Assembly (NCBI GenBank): GCA_020723365.1
Contig: DYJB01000044.1
Coordinates: 12,183-18,099, forward strand
Source: Candidatus Aquidulcis sp.
GTDB taxonomy: Bacteria > Chloroflexota > Anaerolineae > Anaerolineales > E44-bin32
Direction: 5' to 3'
Length of the DNA stretch: 5,917 bases
Shown here: positions 1-5,441 of the stretch, in pieces
Layout: every line of letters starts with the position of its first letter
Numbering within the stretch: position 1 is the stretch's first letter
Notes under the pieces: generated by a model
Databases searched by the model: none
Told to the model about the DNA's origin: nothing
The model's input: the letters and a program-made list of their open reading frames with translations, nothing else
Program-made: the position numbers and the translations under genes

Positions 1-710
1 CCGTCGACGTGCAGGCCGATCCCGTGCTCAACGGCGAGGGCGGAGAGCTGCTCGATCGGGTCGACGACGCCGTGCGGGTAGGTGCCGGCCGATCCGGCCA
101 GCGCCACGGTGTTGGCGTTGATGGCGGCCTTCATTGCCGCCACGTCGGCCTCGAAGTCGGCGTTGACCGGGATGCGCACAAGCTTGATGCCCAGGAGGTG
201 GCAGGCCTTGAGATGCGCCGGATGGATCGTGATCGGGGCGACGATCTCCGGGGCGCTGATGCCCTTCTCGGCGCGGCCCCATTCGCGGTAGGCGTGCATG
301 GCGTTGAAGATGCTTTCGGTCCCGCCGGAGGTGATGACGCCGGCCGTCTCGTCCAGGCGGTTGAGCTTGCTCACCTCCTCGCCGTGCAGCATCTTGCCGA
401 CCATGGCCAGCACTTCGGCCTCGAACTTGGTGCCGCTCGGGCACAGGTCGCGCTGAAGCAGGTTGACAAAGGAGAACAGGCTGAAGACCTCATTCAGGAA
501 GGCGTAGTGCTCCAGGTCGCCGTGATACATCGTGCCGGAGCACTGCCCGCCCAACCACTTCTTGTTCTCCTTCTCGGCCATATAGGCCAGCTCCTTCAGG
601 ACCTCCTGCTCGCCCCGTCCCTTCTCGGGCAGCCGGTCGTGAACCTTGAAGAGCTTGCTGTACGGATGCATATCCCCGAAGAGATTGAAGGATTCCTGTT
701 CGCCGGACAT
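1..710 (-). CDS. Sphingosine-1-phosphate-lyase-like group II PLP-dependent lyase/decarboxylase, 3' end outside window
   Basis: Only the first 236 residues are in the window; the gene continues past base 1. The family uses pyridoxal phosphate to cleave phosphorylated amino alcohols, classically sphingosine-1-phosphate to a fatty aldehyde plus phosphoethanolamine; glutamate-decarboxylase-type enzymes share the fold. Visible family features are SGTMYHG near residues 58-64, the KFEAEV helix near 95-100, TSGGTESIF at 127-135 (the PLP-phosphate loop), PEIVAP followed by a histidine at 163 that matches the ring-stacking His, and YPHGVVDP at 211-218. The last complete residues are HVD, where the Asp should pair with the pyridine nitrogen. 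The catalytic Lys lies beyond the edge. There is no N-terminal membrane anchor, unlike eukaryotic S1P lyases, so it should be cytosolic. The ATG at 708-710 follows a GAGG with 5-nt spacing; an in-frame ATG 13 codons later is an alternative. It lies 45 bp behind the kinase and is probably co-transcribed. Family call is good; substrate unknown. Confidence 0.85.
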   Translation of the reverse strand, partial: MSGEQESFNLFGDMHPYSKLFKVHDRLPEKGRGEQEVLKELAYMAEKENKKWLGGQCSGTMYHGDLEHYAFLNEVFSLFSFVNLLQRDLCPSGTKFEAEVLAMVGKMLHGEEVSKLNRLDETAGVITSGGTESIFNAMHAYREWGRAEKGISAPEIVAPITIHPAHLKACHLLGIKLVRIPVNADFEADVAAMKAAINANTVALAGSAGTYPHGVVDPIEQLSALAVEHGIGLHVD

Positions 711-724
711 CGGTTCCTCGTTTC

Positions 725-741
725 CGGGAGCGGGGCTCCCG
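725..741 (-). other. Intercistronic hairpin between kinase and lyase genes
   Basis: A perfect 7-bp inverted repeat (CGGGAGC and GCTCCCG) with a 3-nt loop fills the middle of the 45-bp gap between the kinase stop and the lyase start. No T-run follows on the minus strand, so it does not look like a standard intrinsic terminator. It ends 5 nt before the lyase GAGG ribosome binding site. It could be an mRNA-processing or translation-tuning stem, or it could be chance in GC-rich DNA. Confidence 0.4.
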
Positions 742-755
742 AGCTTGGGGCTGGC

Positions 756-2339
756 TCAGCCCTTGTTCAGCGCGTGCATGACGGGCCGGATCTTCTCGCG
801 GGCGGCCGAAAACTGCTCGTACTGGTGATCGTAAACGGCCCGGTTCTTCGGGTCGGGCTCGAAGACCCGGTCGAACTTGACCATGCCCGGAATGTCCTCC
901 ACGTCGACCTTCCCCAACCGGCTGAAAGCCAGCAGACCCATACCGACGACATTGTGCATGCGAGGTTGGTGCTGCCGGTGCATGGGAATGCCGACCACAT
1001 CGGCCATGATCTGGGCCCAGACGTCGGACAACGCCCCGCCGCCGGTCAGCCGCCAGTACTGGAAAGTGCGGCGGGACAGTTTCTCCGCCGGGGCGCGCAG
1101 CCAGCGCCAGTTCATGGCGATGCCTTCAAAGACCGCCCGCATGAGATGGCTGCGGCTGGTGTTGTTGGACAGGTTCAGGAAACTGCCGCGCAGGTGCTCG
1201 TCCGCGCCGGGAGATACGCTGCCGTTGAACCAGGGGTGGAAGAGCACGCCGCCGCTGCCGGCGGGGACGGCGCTGGCCATCCGGTCGGCGCGCTGGTAGA
1301 TCTCCGCAGGCACTTCCGAGGCGTCCAGCGTGTCGGCGGCGCACAGCAGCATCTTGAGGCAGGTATCCAGAACCTTGCCGGTGTTCGCCAGGTCGGCCCA
1401 GAACAGGTAACTGCCCTTGACCCCGCTGGGGATCGTCGCCATGGTATGCGTCAGATCGGACTTCTTGAAGGGCAAGTGGAAGGCCATGTGCCCGGACGTG
1501 CCCATGACGGCGGCCGGCTCGCCATCGCCGATCGAGCCGGCGCCGACAGCCGAGGTGCTGTTGTCCTGGACGCCGCACACCACCGTCGTGCCCGGCTCCA
1601 ATCCAAGCTCCGCCGCCGCTTCGGGCGTGAGCGGGCCGAGGATGCCGTCGATCGGGTGGAGCTCGGGGAACTTGTCCGGGTCGATGGTGCTCATCTTCAG
1701 CAGCCAGGGGTCGTACTCGGTCCGGTCGAGCTGGCGGTTGTCGACCACCAGCATGGGGACCATCGTGTTCTGCGTGGCGGCGAACTTGCCCGTCAGGCGC
1801 AGGTTGATGTAGTCCATGGGCTCGAAGAACTTGTAGGTGCGCTGGTAGAGGTCCGGGCGCTCATGCTTGATGTAGAGCATGTGGCCCAGGGCGTCACCGG
1901 GCGATGGCGGGAAGCCGTGCTTGTCCACGTACTTGAGCAGCACGTCTAGCTTGTAGCCCTGGACGTTGGGAAAGCCCTTGACGATCTCCTGGTCGTAGCG
2001 GATGCCGCGCTTGTCCATCCAGGACATGGCGTTCATCAGGGGCTTCCCATGTTCGTCCACGGGCACCGTCACGCCCCAGTAGCTGGTGACGGCGACAGCG
2101 ATGATGTCCTTCGAAGCGACGCCGGATTCCTTCAGCACCCGCTTGACGCAGGTCTTGAGGCTCGACCACCACTCGGCCGGGTCGTTCTCGGCGCCGCCGT
2201 CGGGAAGGAAGAGCAGTCTGACGGGGGCGAAGGTGCAGGCCGGCACGTGGCCCTGCTGATCGACCAGGCCGACCTTCGGGCCGCCAGTGCCCAGGTCGAT
2301 GACCAACACGTGTTCACCTGCTTGCTTCTCTGCCGTCAT
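756..2339 (-). CDS. FGGY-family carbohydrate kinase, xylulokinase-like, substrate unknown
   Basis: A 527-aa protein, close to the usual 480-530 aa of FGGY kinases, which transfer the ATP gamma-phosphate to sugars or polyols in the cytosol. The N-terminal phosphate loop reads DLGTGGPK at residues 15-22. ENDPAEWW at 51-58 and YINLRLTG at 177-184 are xylulokinase-like. CGVQDNSTSAVGAG at 255-268 carries the presumed catalytic base Asp259. GTSG at 280-283 and LTGGGALSDVWAQIMADVVG at 431-450 match the nucleotide-binding C-terminal FGGY signature. The substrate-loop position where xylulokinases have SGQMHG reads TSYWGV (85-90), so xylulose itself may not be the substrate. The ATG at 2337-2339 is chosen because AGGAGG (2348-2353) sits 8 nt upstream and the FGGY homology begins directly after it; the open frame extends further upstream but shows no homology. 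It is probably the first gene of an operon with the lyase. Confidence 0.93.
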   Translation of the reverse strand: MTAEKQAGEHVLVIDLGTGGPKVGLVDQQGHVPACTFAPVRLLFLPDGGAENDPAEWWSSLKTCVKRVLKESGVASKDIIAVAVTSYWGVTVPVDEHGKPLMNAMSWMDKRGIRYDQEIVKGFPNVQGYKLDVLLKYVDKHGFPPSPGDALGHMLYIKHERPDLYQRTYKFFEPMDYINLRLTGKFAATQNTMVPMLVVDNRQLDRTEYDPWLLKMSTIDPDKFPELHPIDGILGPLTPEAAAELGLEPGTTVVCGVQDNSTSAVGAGSIGDGEPAAVMGTSGHMAFHLPFKKSDLTHTMATIPSGVKGSYLFWADLANTGKVLDTCLKMLLCAADTLDASEVPAEIYQRADRMASAVPAGSGGVLFHPWFNGSVSPGADEHLRGSFLNLSNNTSRSHLMRAVFEGIAMNWRWLRAPAEKLSRRTFQYWRLTGGGALSDVWAQIMADVVGIPMHRQHQPRMHNVVGMGLLAFSRLGKVDVEDIPGMVKFDRVFEPDPKNRAVYDHQYEQFSAAREKIRPVMHALNKG

Positions 2340-2347
2340 GAGAGGGC

Positions 2348-2353
2348 CCTCCT
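2348..2353 (-). promoter_or_regulatory. Ribosome binding site of the FGGY kinase
   Basis: AGGAGG on the minus strand lies 8 nt before the ATG and fixes the start against the longer upstream open frame. A perfect 10-bp palindrome (GAGGGCCCTC, 2342-2351) overlaps the SD and the spacer. Its potential stem is only about 3 bp, so strong sequestration is unlikely. Confidence 0.85.
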
Positions 2354-2511
2354 CGTTCGGCGTTCGATGTGGGTAGGGGGCGACGTCTGGCTCCAAGGGT
2401 GCGGCGGTCCCGCCCGCGGAACGATCGACGGTCCTGGGTTGGCAGCCGGGTCCGGCCTCGTCCCGGTCCCGATCCCGGCATCGCACCCCGGGACACGCCC
2501 TTGGCCGCCTT

Positions 2512-2526
2512 TGTATATACATATAC
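2512..2526. promoter_or_regulatory. Operator-like AT palindromes at the kinase promoter start
   Basis: TGTATATACA (2512-2521) is a perfect 10-bp palindrome, and GTATAT-AC-ATATAC (2513-2526) is a second, overlapping dyad. This AT-only patch stands out in very GC-rich surroundings and sits at the predicted transcription start just downstream of the -10. The pattern resembles operators of GntR-superfamily sugar regulators (alternating GTATA/TATAC half-sites), but no regulator gene is in the window. Assignment to a regulator family is inference. Confidence 0.45.
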
Positions 2527-2555
2527 ATCATCGCGCCGGATGGGGCGGCTGTCAA
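2527..2555 (-). promoter_or_regulatory. Predicted sigma70-type promoter of kinase-lyase operon
   Basis: On the minus strand a perfect -35 box TTGACA (2550-2555) is followed after 17 bp by GATGAT (2527-2532), which matches 4 of 6 bases of TATAAT. The predicted transcription start is near 2519-2521, giving a leader of about 180 nt before the kinase ATG. The leader shows small G/C-rich hexamer repeats near 2460-2477 but no riboswitch that I can recognise. The -35 is convincing; the -10 is moderate. Confidence 0.55.
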
Positions 2556-2571
2556 TCCGGGGAGGGCGAGG

Positions 2572-2613
2572 CGAGCTTGTTGCGGGGGTTGCTGCCTTCC
2601 CCCCGCCAGCTCG
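2572..2613 (-). repeat. Two-part stem-loop downstream of the RAYT relic
   Basis: On the minus strand CGAGCT pairs with AGCTCG as an outer 6-bp stem and GCGGGGG pairs with CCCCCGC as an inner 7-bp stem, separated by a small asymmetric internal loop and capped by an 11-nt loop. It lies immediately downstream of the REP palindrome that ends the transposase relic. No T-run follows. It may be part of a REP/BIME-like unit or a factor-assisted terminator. Confidence 0.4.
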
Positions 2614-2618
2614 AGACT

Positions 2619-2634
2619 GCAGCCTTCAGGCTGC
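2619..2634. repeat. REP-like palindrome holding the RAYT stop codon
   Basis: GCAGCCT-TC-AGGCTGC is a 7-bp perfect inverted repeat with a 2-nt centre. It shares the CTGAAG-type core of the palindrome at 3253-3270 but with altered arms. The RAYT stop codon (TGA on the minus strand, 2626-2628) is in its centre. REP palindromes of this type are the usual substrates of RAYT enzymes, which fits the neighbour. Confidence 0.65.
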
Positions 2635-3060
2635 GTCATCCGCATCGCAGCCGATCGATCCCGTGAGAGGGTCGTCGGTCGGATCGTGCACAAGCCCGGC
2701 GCGGAACGGGTTGGCGGCAAGGTAGGCGATAGCGGCCAGCATCTCACTCTCGTCTCGCAGAATCTGGTCGTAGAAGTCCTTCTGCCAGCGTGTGCCGGGT
2801 AGGTTACGCGCCAGCCAGCGTCCCGACCGCTGTTTGAATGCCGTCATCGCCTTCCAGGTGTCGGCATTCGAGGTCGTTCCCCTGAGGACTAGATGGAGAG
2901 GGTCGGGCATCAGACAGTAGAGCGGGACATCACATGCGTACTGCCTGGCAGCAGTGGCCAGCGCGGCGATCATGGCCTTGCCAACTTCCGCTACCTGACC
3001 GGAAATCCTGCCGCAGGCGAGGCGGGCGGTGAAGGCGACGGCCACCTGTCCGCAGTATCA
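2626..3060 (-). pseudogene. REP-associated tyrosine transposase (RAYT, Y1_Tnp/HUH family) relic
   Basis: The open part is 139 codons from a GTG at 3043-3045. RAYTs are single-copy relatives of IS200/IS605 TnpA that nick and join REP hairpins. Numbering from that GTG, family features are YCLMPDPLHLVL at 43-54, TAFKQRSG near 68-75, WQKDFYDQILRDE at 87-99, the presumed nucleophile Tyr108 and NPFRAGLV at 112-119. Two lesions are visible. The metal-binding HUH motif, normally PDHxH, reads PDPLH: the first His is a Pro codon (2899-2901), one base away from CAT. Upstream the same frame continues the family's N-terminal pattern (RLPRA-stop-YCGQVAVAFTA), but a TGA at 3058-3060 interrupts it, as expected from CGA to TGA. 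The ancestral start, probably between 3060 and 3180, is not clear. A short protein from the GTG might still be made but is unlikely to be catalytic. Confidence 0.75.
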
Positions 3061-3252
3061 GGCGCGAGGCAGCCTGTGGGGCCGCTCGCGTATGGGCGCC
3101 CGTGCAACGGATATGCTCTCCCCCTGGTTCGGCGCGCCATGTGAGTCGAGTGCACGGCGTGCACCTCGCGCCAACCGAAGCCTGGAGGACATCACGGCAG
3201 GCGTCGACACGCCGGCACGGATCGCGGCCGAGGCGGACCGTCAGCAGGTAGT

Positions 3253-3270
3253 CGCAGGCTTCAGCCTGCG
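3253..3270. repeat. Perfect REP-like palindrome at the end of repeat copy 1
   Basis: CGCAGGCT-TC-AGCCTGCG forms an 8-bp stem with a 2-nt centre. The equivalent in copy 2 (3422-3437) begins CGCAGGCTTCAGCC but has lost the right arm. Together with 2619-2634 this makes three related elements flanking the transposase relic. Confidence 0.75.
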
Positions 3271-3315
3271 TGATTTGGTCGCCAAGGCGCACCGGTGGCG
3301 GGGGGCGCAGCCAAA

Positions 3316-3364
3316 AGGCTGCGACTACAGGCTGCGACTACGGGCCGCGACCACAGGCTGAGTC
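3316..3364. repeat. 13-bp tandem repeat array, about 3.8 copies
   Basis: Successive units begin at 3316, 3329, 3342 and 3355: GGCTGCGACTACA, GGCTGCGACTACG, GGCCGCGACCACA and a partial degenerate GGCTGAGTCT. Units 1 and 2 differ at one base; unit 3 differs from unit 1 at two. The GGCTGCGAC motif is related to the arms of the nearby REP palindromes, so the array probably arose by slippage or duplication within the REP island. Confidence 0.8.
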
Positions 3365-3429
3365 TGCAGGCGTAGACTGGCCGGCACTGATCGCGGCCGA
3401 GGCGGAACGTCAGCAGGTAGCCGCAGGCT

Positions 3430-3669
3430 TCAGCCGGTGTCGTCCGGCGGCGGTTCCCCGCGGCCCAGGGCGCGGCGCAGCAGCCGGAACCGGGCAGGCG
3501 AGGCGGCGTCGCGGGCCGCCCGCCGACGAAGCAGCAATCCGAGGGCACACAAGGCCGCCCCGCCCAGCAAGGCGCGCACATCCACCTGCTGGACGGTCCA
3601 TCCCAGCAGGAAGACGATCAGCACGATCAGGCCGATCAGGATCAGCGCGCTGCCCAGACGATACGTCAT
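3430..3669 (-). CDS. Small two-helix membrane protein of unknown function
   Basis: A 79-aa protein. Residues about 7-25 (ALILIGLIVLIVFLLGW core) and 33-48 (ALLGGAALCALGLLL core) are clear membrane segments, joined by a short polar loop, with an Arg-rich C-terminal tail that should be cytoplasmic under the positive-inside rule. I do not recognise a named family; proteins of this design are common in Chloroflexota-type genomes, which is weak evidence. The ATG at 3667-3669 has only a weak GGGTGG-like ribosome site. The gene starts 56 bp after the dehydrogenase stop, with a stable hairpin between them, so co-transcription may be attenuated. Its last Gly codon and TGA stop (3430-3432) lie inside the second copy of the 70-bp repeat, so the C-terminus may have been reset by repeat insertion. 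Confidence 0.7.
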   Translation of the reverse strand: MTYRLGSALILIGLIVLIVFLLGWTVQQVDVRALLGGAALCALGLLLRRRAARDAASPARFRLLRRALGRGEPPPDDTG

Positions 3670-3680
3670 GCCACCCAACG

Positions 3681-3711
3681 CCAGGGCCTGGGGCAGCGCC
3701 CCAGGCCCTGG
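3681..3711 (-). terminator. Long symmetric hairpin after the dehydrogenase gene
   Basis: A perfect 14-bp inverted repeat, CCAGGGCCTGGGGC and its complement, with a 3-nt loop (AGC) lies 14 nt beyond the dehydrogenase stop and 11 nt before the ATG of the small membrane gene. It is stable enough for a terminator or an mRNA-protecting stem, but no T-run follows on either strand. Each arm is also nearly self-palindromic (CCAGG-G-CCTGG and CCAGG-C-CCTGG), so alternative small hairpins or a protein-binding site are possible. Confidence 0.55.
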
Positions 3712-3725
3712 TATTCGCCGACGGA

Positions 3726-5321
3726 CTACTTGATGAGCGTTTGGATCTGCTCGTGCATGTACAGCGGCAGGTAGTACACGCCGCCGGCGTTCTTGCCCGA
3801 CGAACCCGATCCCTTCCACCCGCCGAACGGCTGGAACCCCGGCCAGGCGCCGGTCGTGGCGCCCTGCGGGCGGTTGGCGTAGGTTACGCCGGCCTCGATG
3901 TGGTCGAAGAACCAGGCGGCTTCCTTCTCGCTGCCGTAGAAGCCGGCCGTCAGCCCGTAGCTGACGTCGTTGGCCAACTTCATCGCCGTATCGAGGCTGT
4001 CGATCGGTGTCAGCGTCGTGATGGGCAGGAACATCTCGTACTTCCACAGCCGGTGCTCAAGCGGCAGGTCCGCCACCAGCGTCGGTGCGCAGAAGAAGCC
4101 CTTGGCCAGCGCCCCCTCGGTGAGCACCTTGCCGCCGGTGAGGAATGTCCCACCCGCCGCGCCCAGCTCGGCGCAGAAGTCCTGGAAGTCCTTGTACGAC
4201 GAGCGGTTGACGACCGGCCCCGTGTAGACGCTGCGATCGGTCGGGTCGCCGATGACCAGCTTGTTGGTCAGGTCGACCAGCCTGGTCACCAGCTTGTCAT
4301 ACACCGGCCGCTCGATGTAGACCCGCGAGCAGGCGGAGCACTTCTGGCCCTGCAGGCCGAAGGCCGAGCGCAGGATCCCGATGGCCGCCCGGTCGAGATC
4401 GGCCTTGCGCGAGACGATGGCCGGGTTCTTGCCGCCCAGCTCGAGGATCGTCGGGCGGGCGTAGCGCCCGTTGGCGAACGAACGCAGGATGCCCATGCCG
4501 ATGTCGTAGGAGCCGGTGAAGGTGATGCCGTCGACCTCGGGGTTGTCGATCAGCTCCTGTCCGATGCTGCTGCCCGGCCCGGTGACGTAGTTGAACACGC
4601 CCTCCGGCAGGCCGGCGTCGCGCAGGCACTCGGCGAACAGCCGGACCGTCCAAGGGGTGTTGGTCGCCGGCTTCATCACGACCGTATTTCCGGCGACCAG
4701 GGCGGCGCCGGCCGGCCCGGCCGTCAGGGCGCACGGGAAGTTGAACGGGCTGATGACCACCCACACGCCGTACGGACGCAGGATGGAAACGTTGCTGGCC
4801 GTGTAGCCCTTCAGCGGGTCCCTGCCCATGCGCACCAGGTAGCCCTTGTTGGCCTCCATCTGGTCGCAGGCGTAGCGGATCAGGTCGGCTGACTCCGCTG
4901 CGTCGCCCAGCGCCTCCATCCGATTCTTGCCCACCTCGAGCGACATCACCACGCCGAACTCGTAGATGCGCTTGTCGATCAGGTCGGCGGCCTTTCGCAT
5001 CAGCCGCACGCGCTCGCGCCACGGCATATGGGACCATTTGGGGAAGGCCTTGCGGGCGGCCGCCAGGGCGGCGCGGGCGTCATCGGCGTTGCCCTTCTGG
5101 AACCGCGCCAGCAGCCATTCCTGATTGATGGGCGAGCGGTGCTCGATCTTCTCGGCGGCCTTGACTTCCTTGCCGTCGATGATCATCCCGTACTCCTGCC
5201 CGAGCGCGGCCCTGGTCTTGACCAGCTGCGCATCGTAGCGGGAGTGCAGTTCCTCCGGAGGGTTGAACATCGTGGCGTAGGTCAGCTTGAAGGTCGACTT
5301 CTTCTGGGTCTTGGCGGGCAT
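3726..5321 (-). CDS. Aldehyde dehydrogenase, L-glutamate gamma-semialdehyde (1-pyrroline-5-carboxylate) dehydrogenase type
   Basis: A 531-aa NAD(P)-dependent aldehyde dehydrogenase, typical in length for the 1-pyrroline-5-carboxylate dehydrogenase branch (about 515-545 aa), which oxidises glutamate semialdehyde to glutamate in proline and arginine breakdown. Visible features: SPFNFPCA at 191-198, cofactor-binding KPA at 217-219, FTGS at 268-271, general base Glu294 in LELGGKNP, and nucleophile Cys328 in GQKCSACSR, a form characteristic of the RocA/PutA branch. The C-terminal RPQGATTGAW...QPFGGWKGSGSSGK (484-510) corresponds to the substrate carboxylate-binding loop of that branch. The usual EIFGP cofactor motif reads YEMFLP (428-433), with Glu429 and Phe431 kept. 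The ATG at 5319-5321 is supported by AAGGAGG (5330-5336) 8 nt upstream; the open frame continues upstream without homology. Family is firm. True substrate is uncertain, since the neighbours are a kinase and a PLP lyase rather than proline-pathway genes. Confidence 0.92.
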   Translation of the reverse strand: MPAKTQKKSTFKLTYATMFNPPEELHSRYDAQLVKTRAALGQEYGMIIDGKEVKAAEKIEHRSPINQEWLLARFQKGNADDARAALAAARKAFPKWSHMPWRERVRLMRKAADLIDKRIYEFGVVMSLEVGKNRMEALGDAAESADLIRYACDQMEANKGYLVRMGRDPLKGYTASNVSILRPYGVWVVISPFNFPCALTAGPAGAALVAGNTVVMKPATNTPWTVRLFAECLRDAGLPEGVFNYVTGPGSSIGQELIDNPEVDGITFTGSYDIGMGILRSFANGRYARPTILELGGKNPAIVSRKADLDRAAIGILRSAFGLQGQKCSACSRVYIERPVYDKLVTRLVDLTNKLVIGDPTDRSVYTGPVVNRSSYKDFQDFCAELGAAGGTFLTGGKVLTEGALAKGFFCAPTLVADLPLEHRLWKYEMFLPITTLTPIDSLDTAMKLANDVSYGLTAGFYGSEKEAAWFFDHIEAGVTYANRPQGATTGAWPGFQPFGGWKGSGSSGKNAGGVYYLPLYMHEQIQTLIK

Positions 5322-5329
5322 GCAGGCAG

Positions 5330-5336
5330 CCTCCTT
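5330..5336 (-). promoter_or_regulatory. Ribosome binding site of the aldehyde dehydrogenase
   Basis: AAGGAGG, 8 nt before the ATG at 5321, is a near-perfect anti-SD match and decides the start over the upstream in-frame extension. Confidence 0.88.
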
Positions 5337-5396
5337 GAGAGATGAGACGCGAAGGGCCCCGGCGCGAAGGCCGACAGCCCGGTGAGTCTGGCGCGC

Positions 5397-5425
5397 CGTC
5401 CACACCCCGGCGCGGGGTGTGGACG
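5397..5425. promoter_or_regulatory. 12-bp inverted repeat in the dehydrogenase leader
   Basis: CGTCCACACCCC (5397-5408) and its exact complement (5414-5425) surround a 5-nt centre GGCGC. It begins about 10 nt downstream of the predicted transcription start and ends about 60 nt before the ribosome binding site. It could act as a DNA operator or as a leader RNA stem (attenuator or stability element). No T-run follows on the minus strand. The perfect arms make chance less likely than for the smaller stems nearby. Confidence 0.55.
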
Positions 5426-5441
5426 CGAAGCGTGCAAGATG

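Larger units (their letters stand above)
3197..3435. repeat. Pair of 70-bp imperfect direct repeats (3197-3266 and 3366-3435)
   Basis: The two copies lie 169 bp apart and match at 64 of 70 positions by direct reading. Both contain the shared segment ATCGCGGCCGAGGCGGA and end in the REP-like CGCAGGCTTCAGCC. Copy 1 completes a perfect palindrome at its end; copy 2 does not. They look like a duplicated REP/BIME-type unit rather than coding sequence. The 3061-3429 region has no supported gene: it holds these repeats, the tandem array between them and, at its low-coordinate end, possible N-terminal remains of the RAYT. Confidence 0.8.

Noticed and set aside
9..1949. 646-codon open frame on the plus strand opposite the lyase and kinase genes
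   Set aside because: It is antisense to two genes with clear family motifs, and its translation is Arg/Gly/Val/His-rich without domain features, as expected from GC-rich third positions.
2340..2747. 136-codon N-terminal extension of the kinase frame
   Set aside because: It crosses the promoter, operator palindrome and RAYT stop, lacks homology-like sequence, and the internal ATG has an ideal Shine-Dalgarno site.
3197..3364. CRISPR-like reading of the short repeats
   Set aside because: The 13-bp units are contiguous with no spacers, and the two 70-bp copies are too long and few for a CRISPR array.
2930..3581. Minus-strand open frames whose translations repeat a YLLT-RLGRD motif
   Set aside because: The repeated peptide is just the translated 70-bp DNA repeat; the frames have no ribosome sites and overlap the RAYT relic and the membrane-protein gene.
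3270..4892. 540-codon plus-strand open frame opposite the dehydrogenase
   Set aside because: It runs through tandem repeats and antisense to a well-supported dehydrogenase; the composition is low-complexity and there is no ribosome site.
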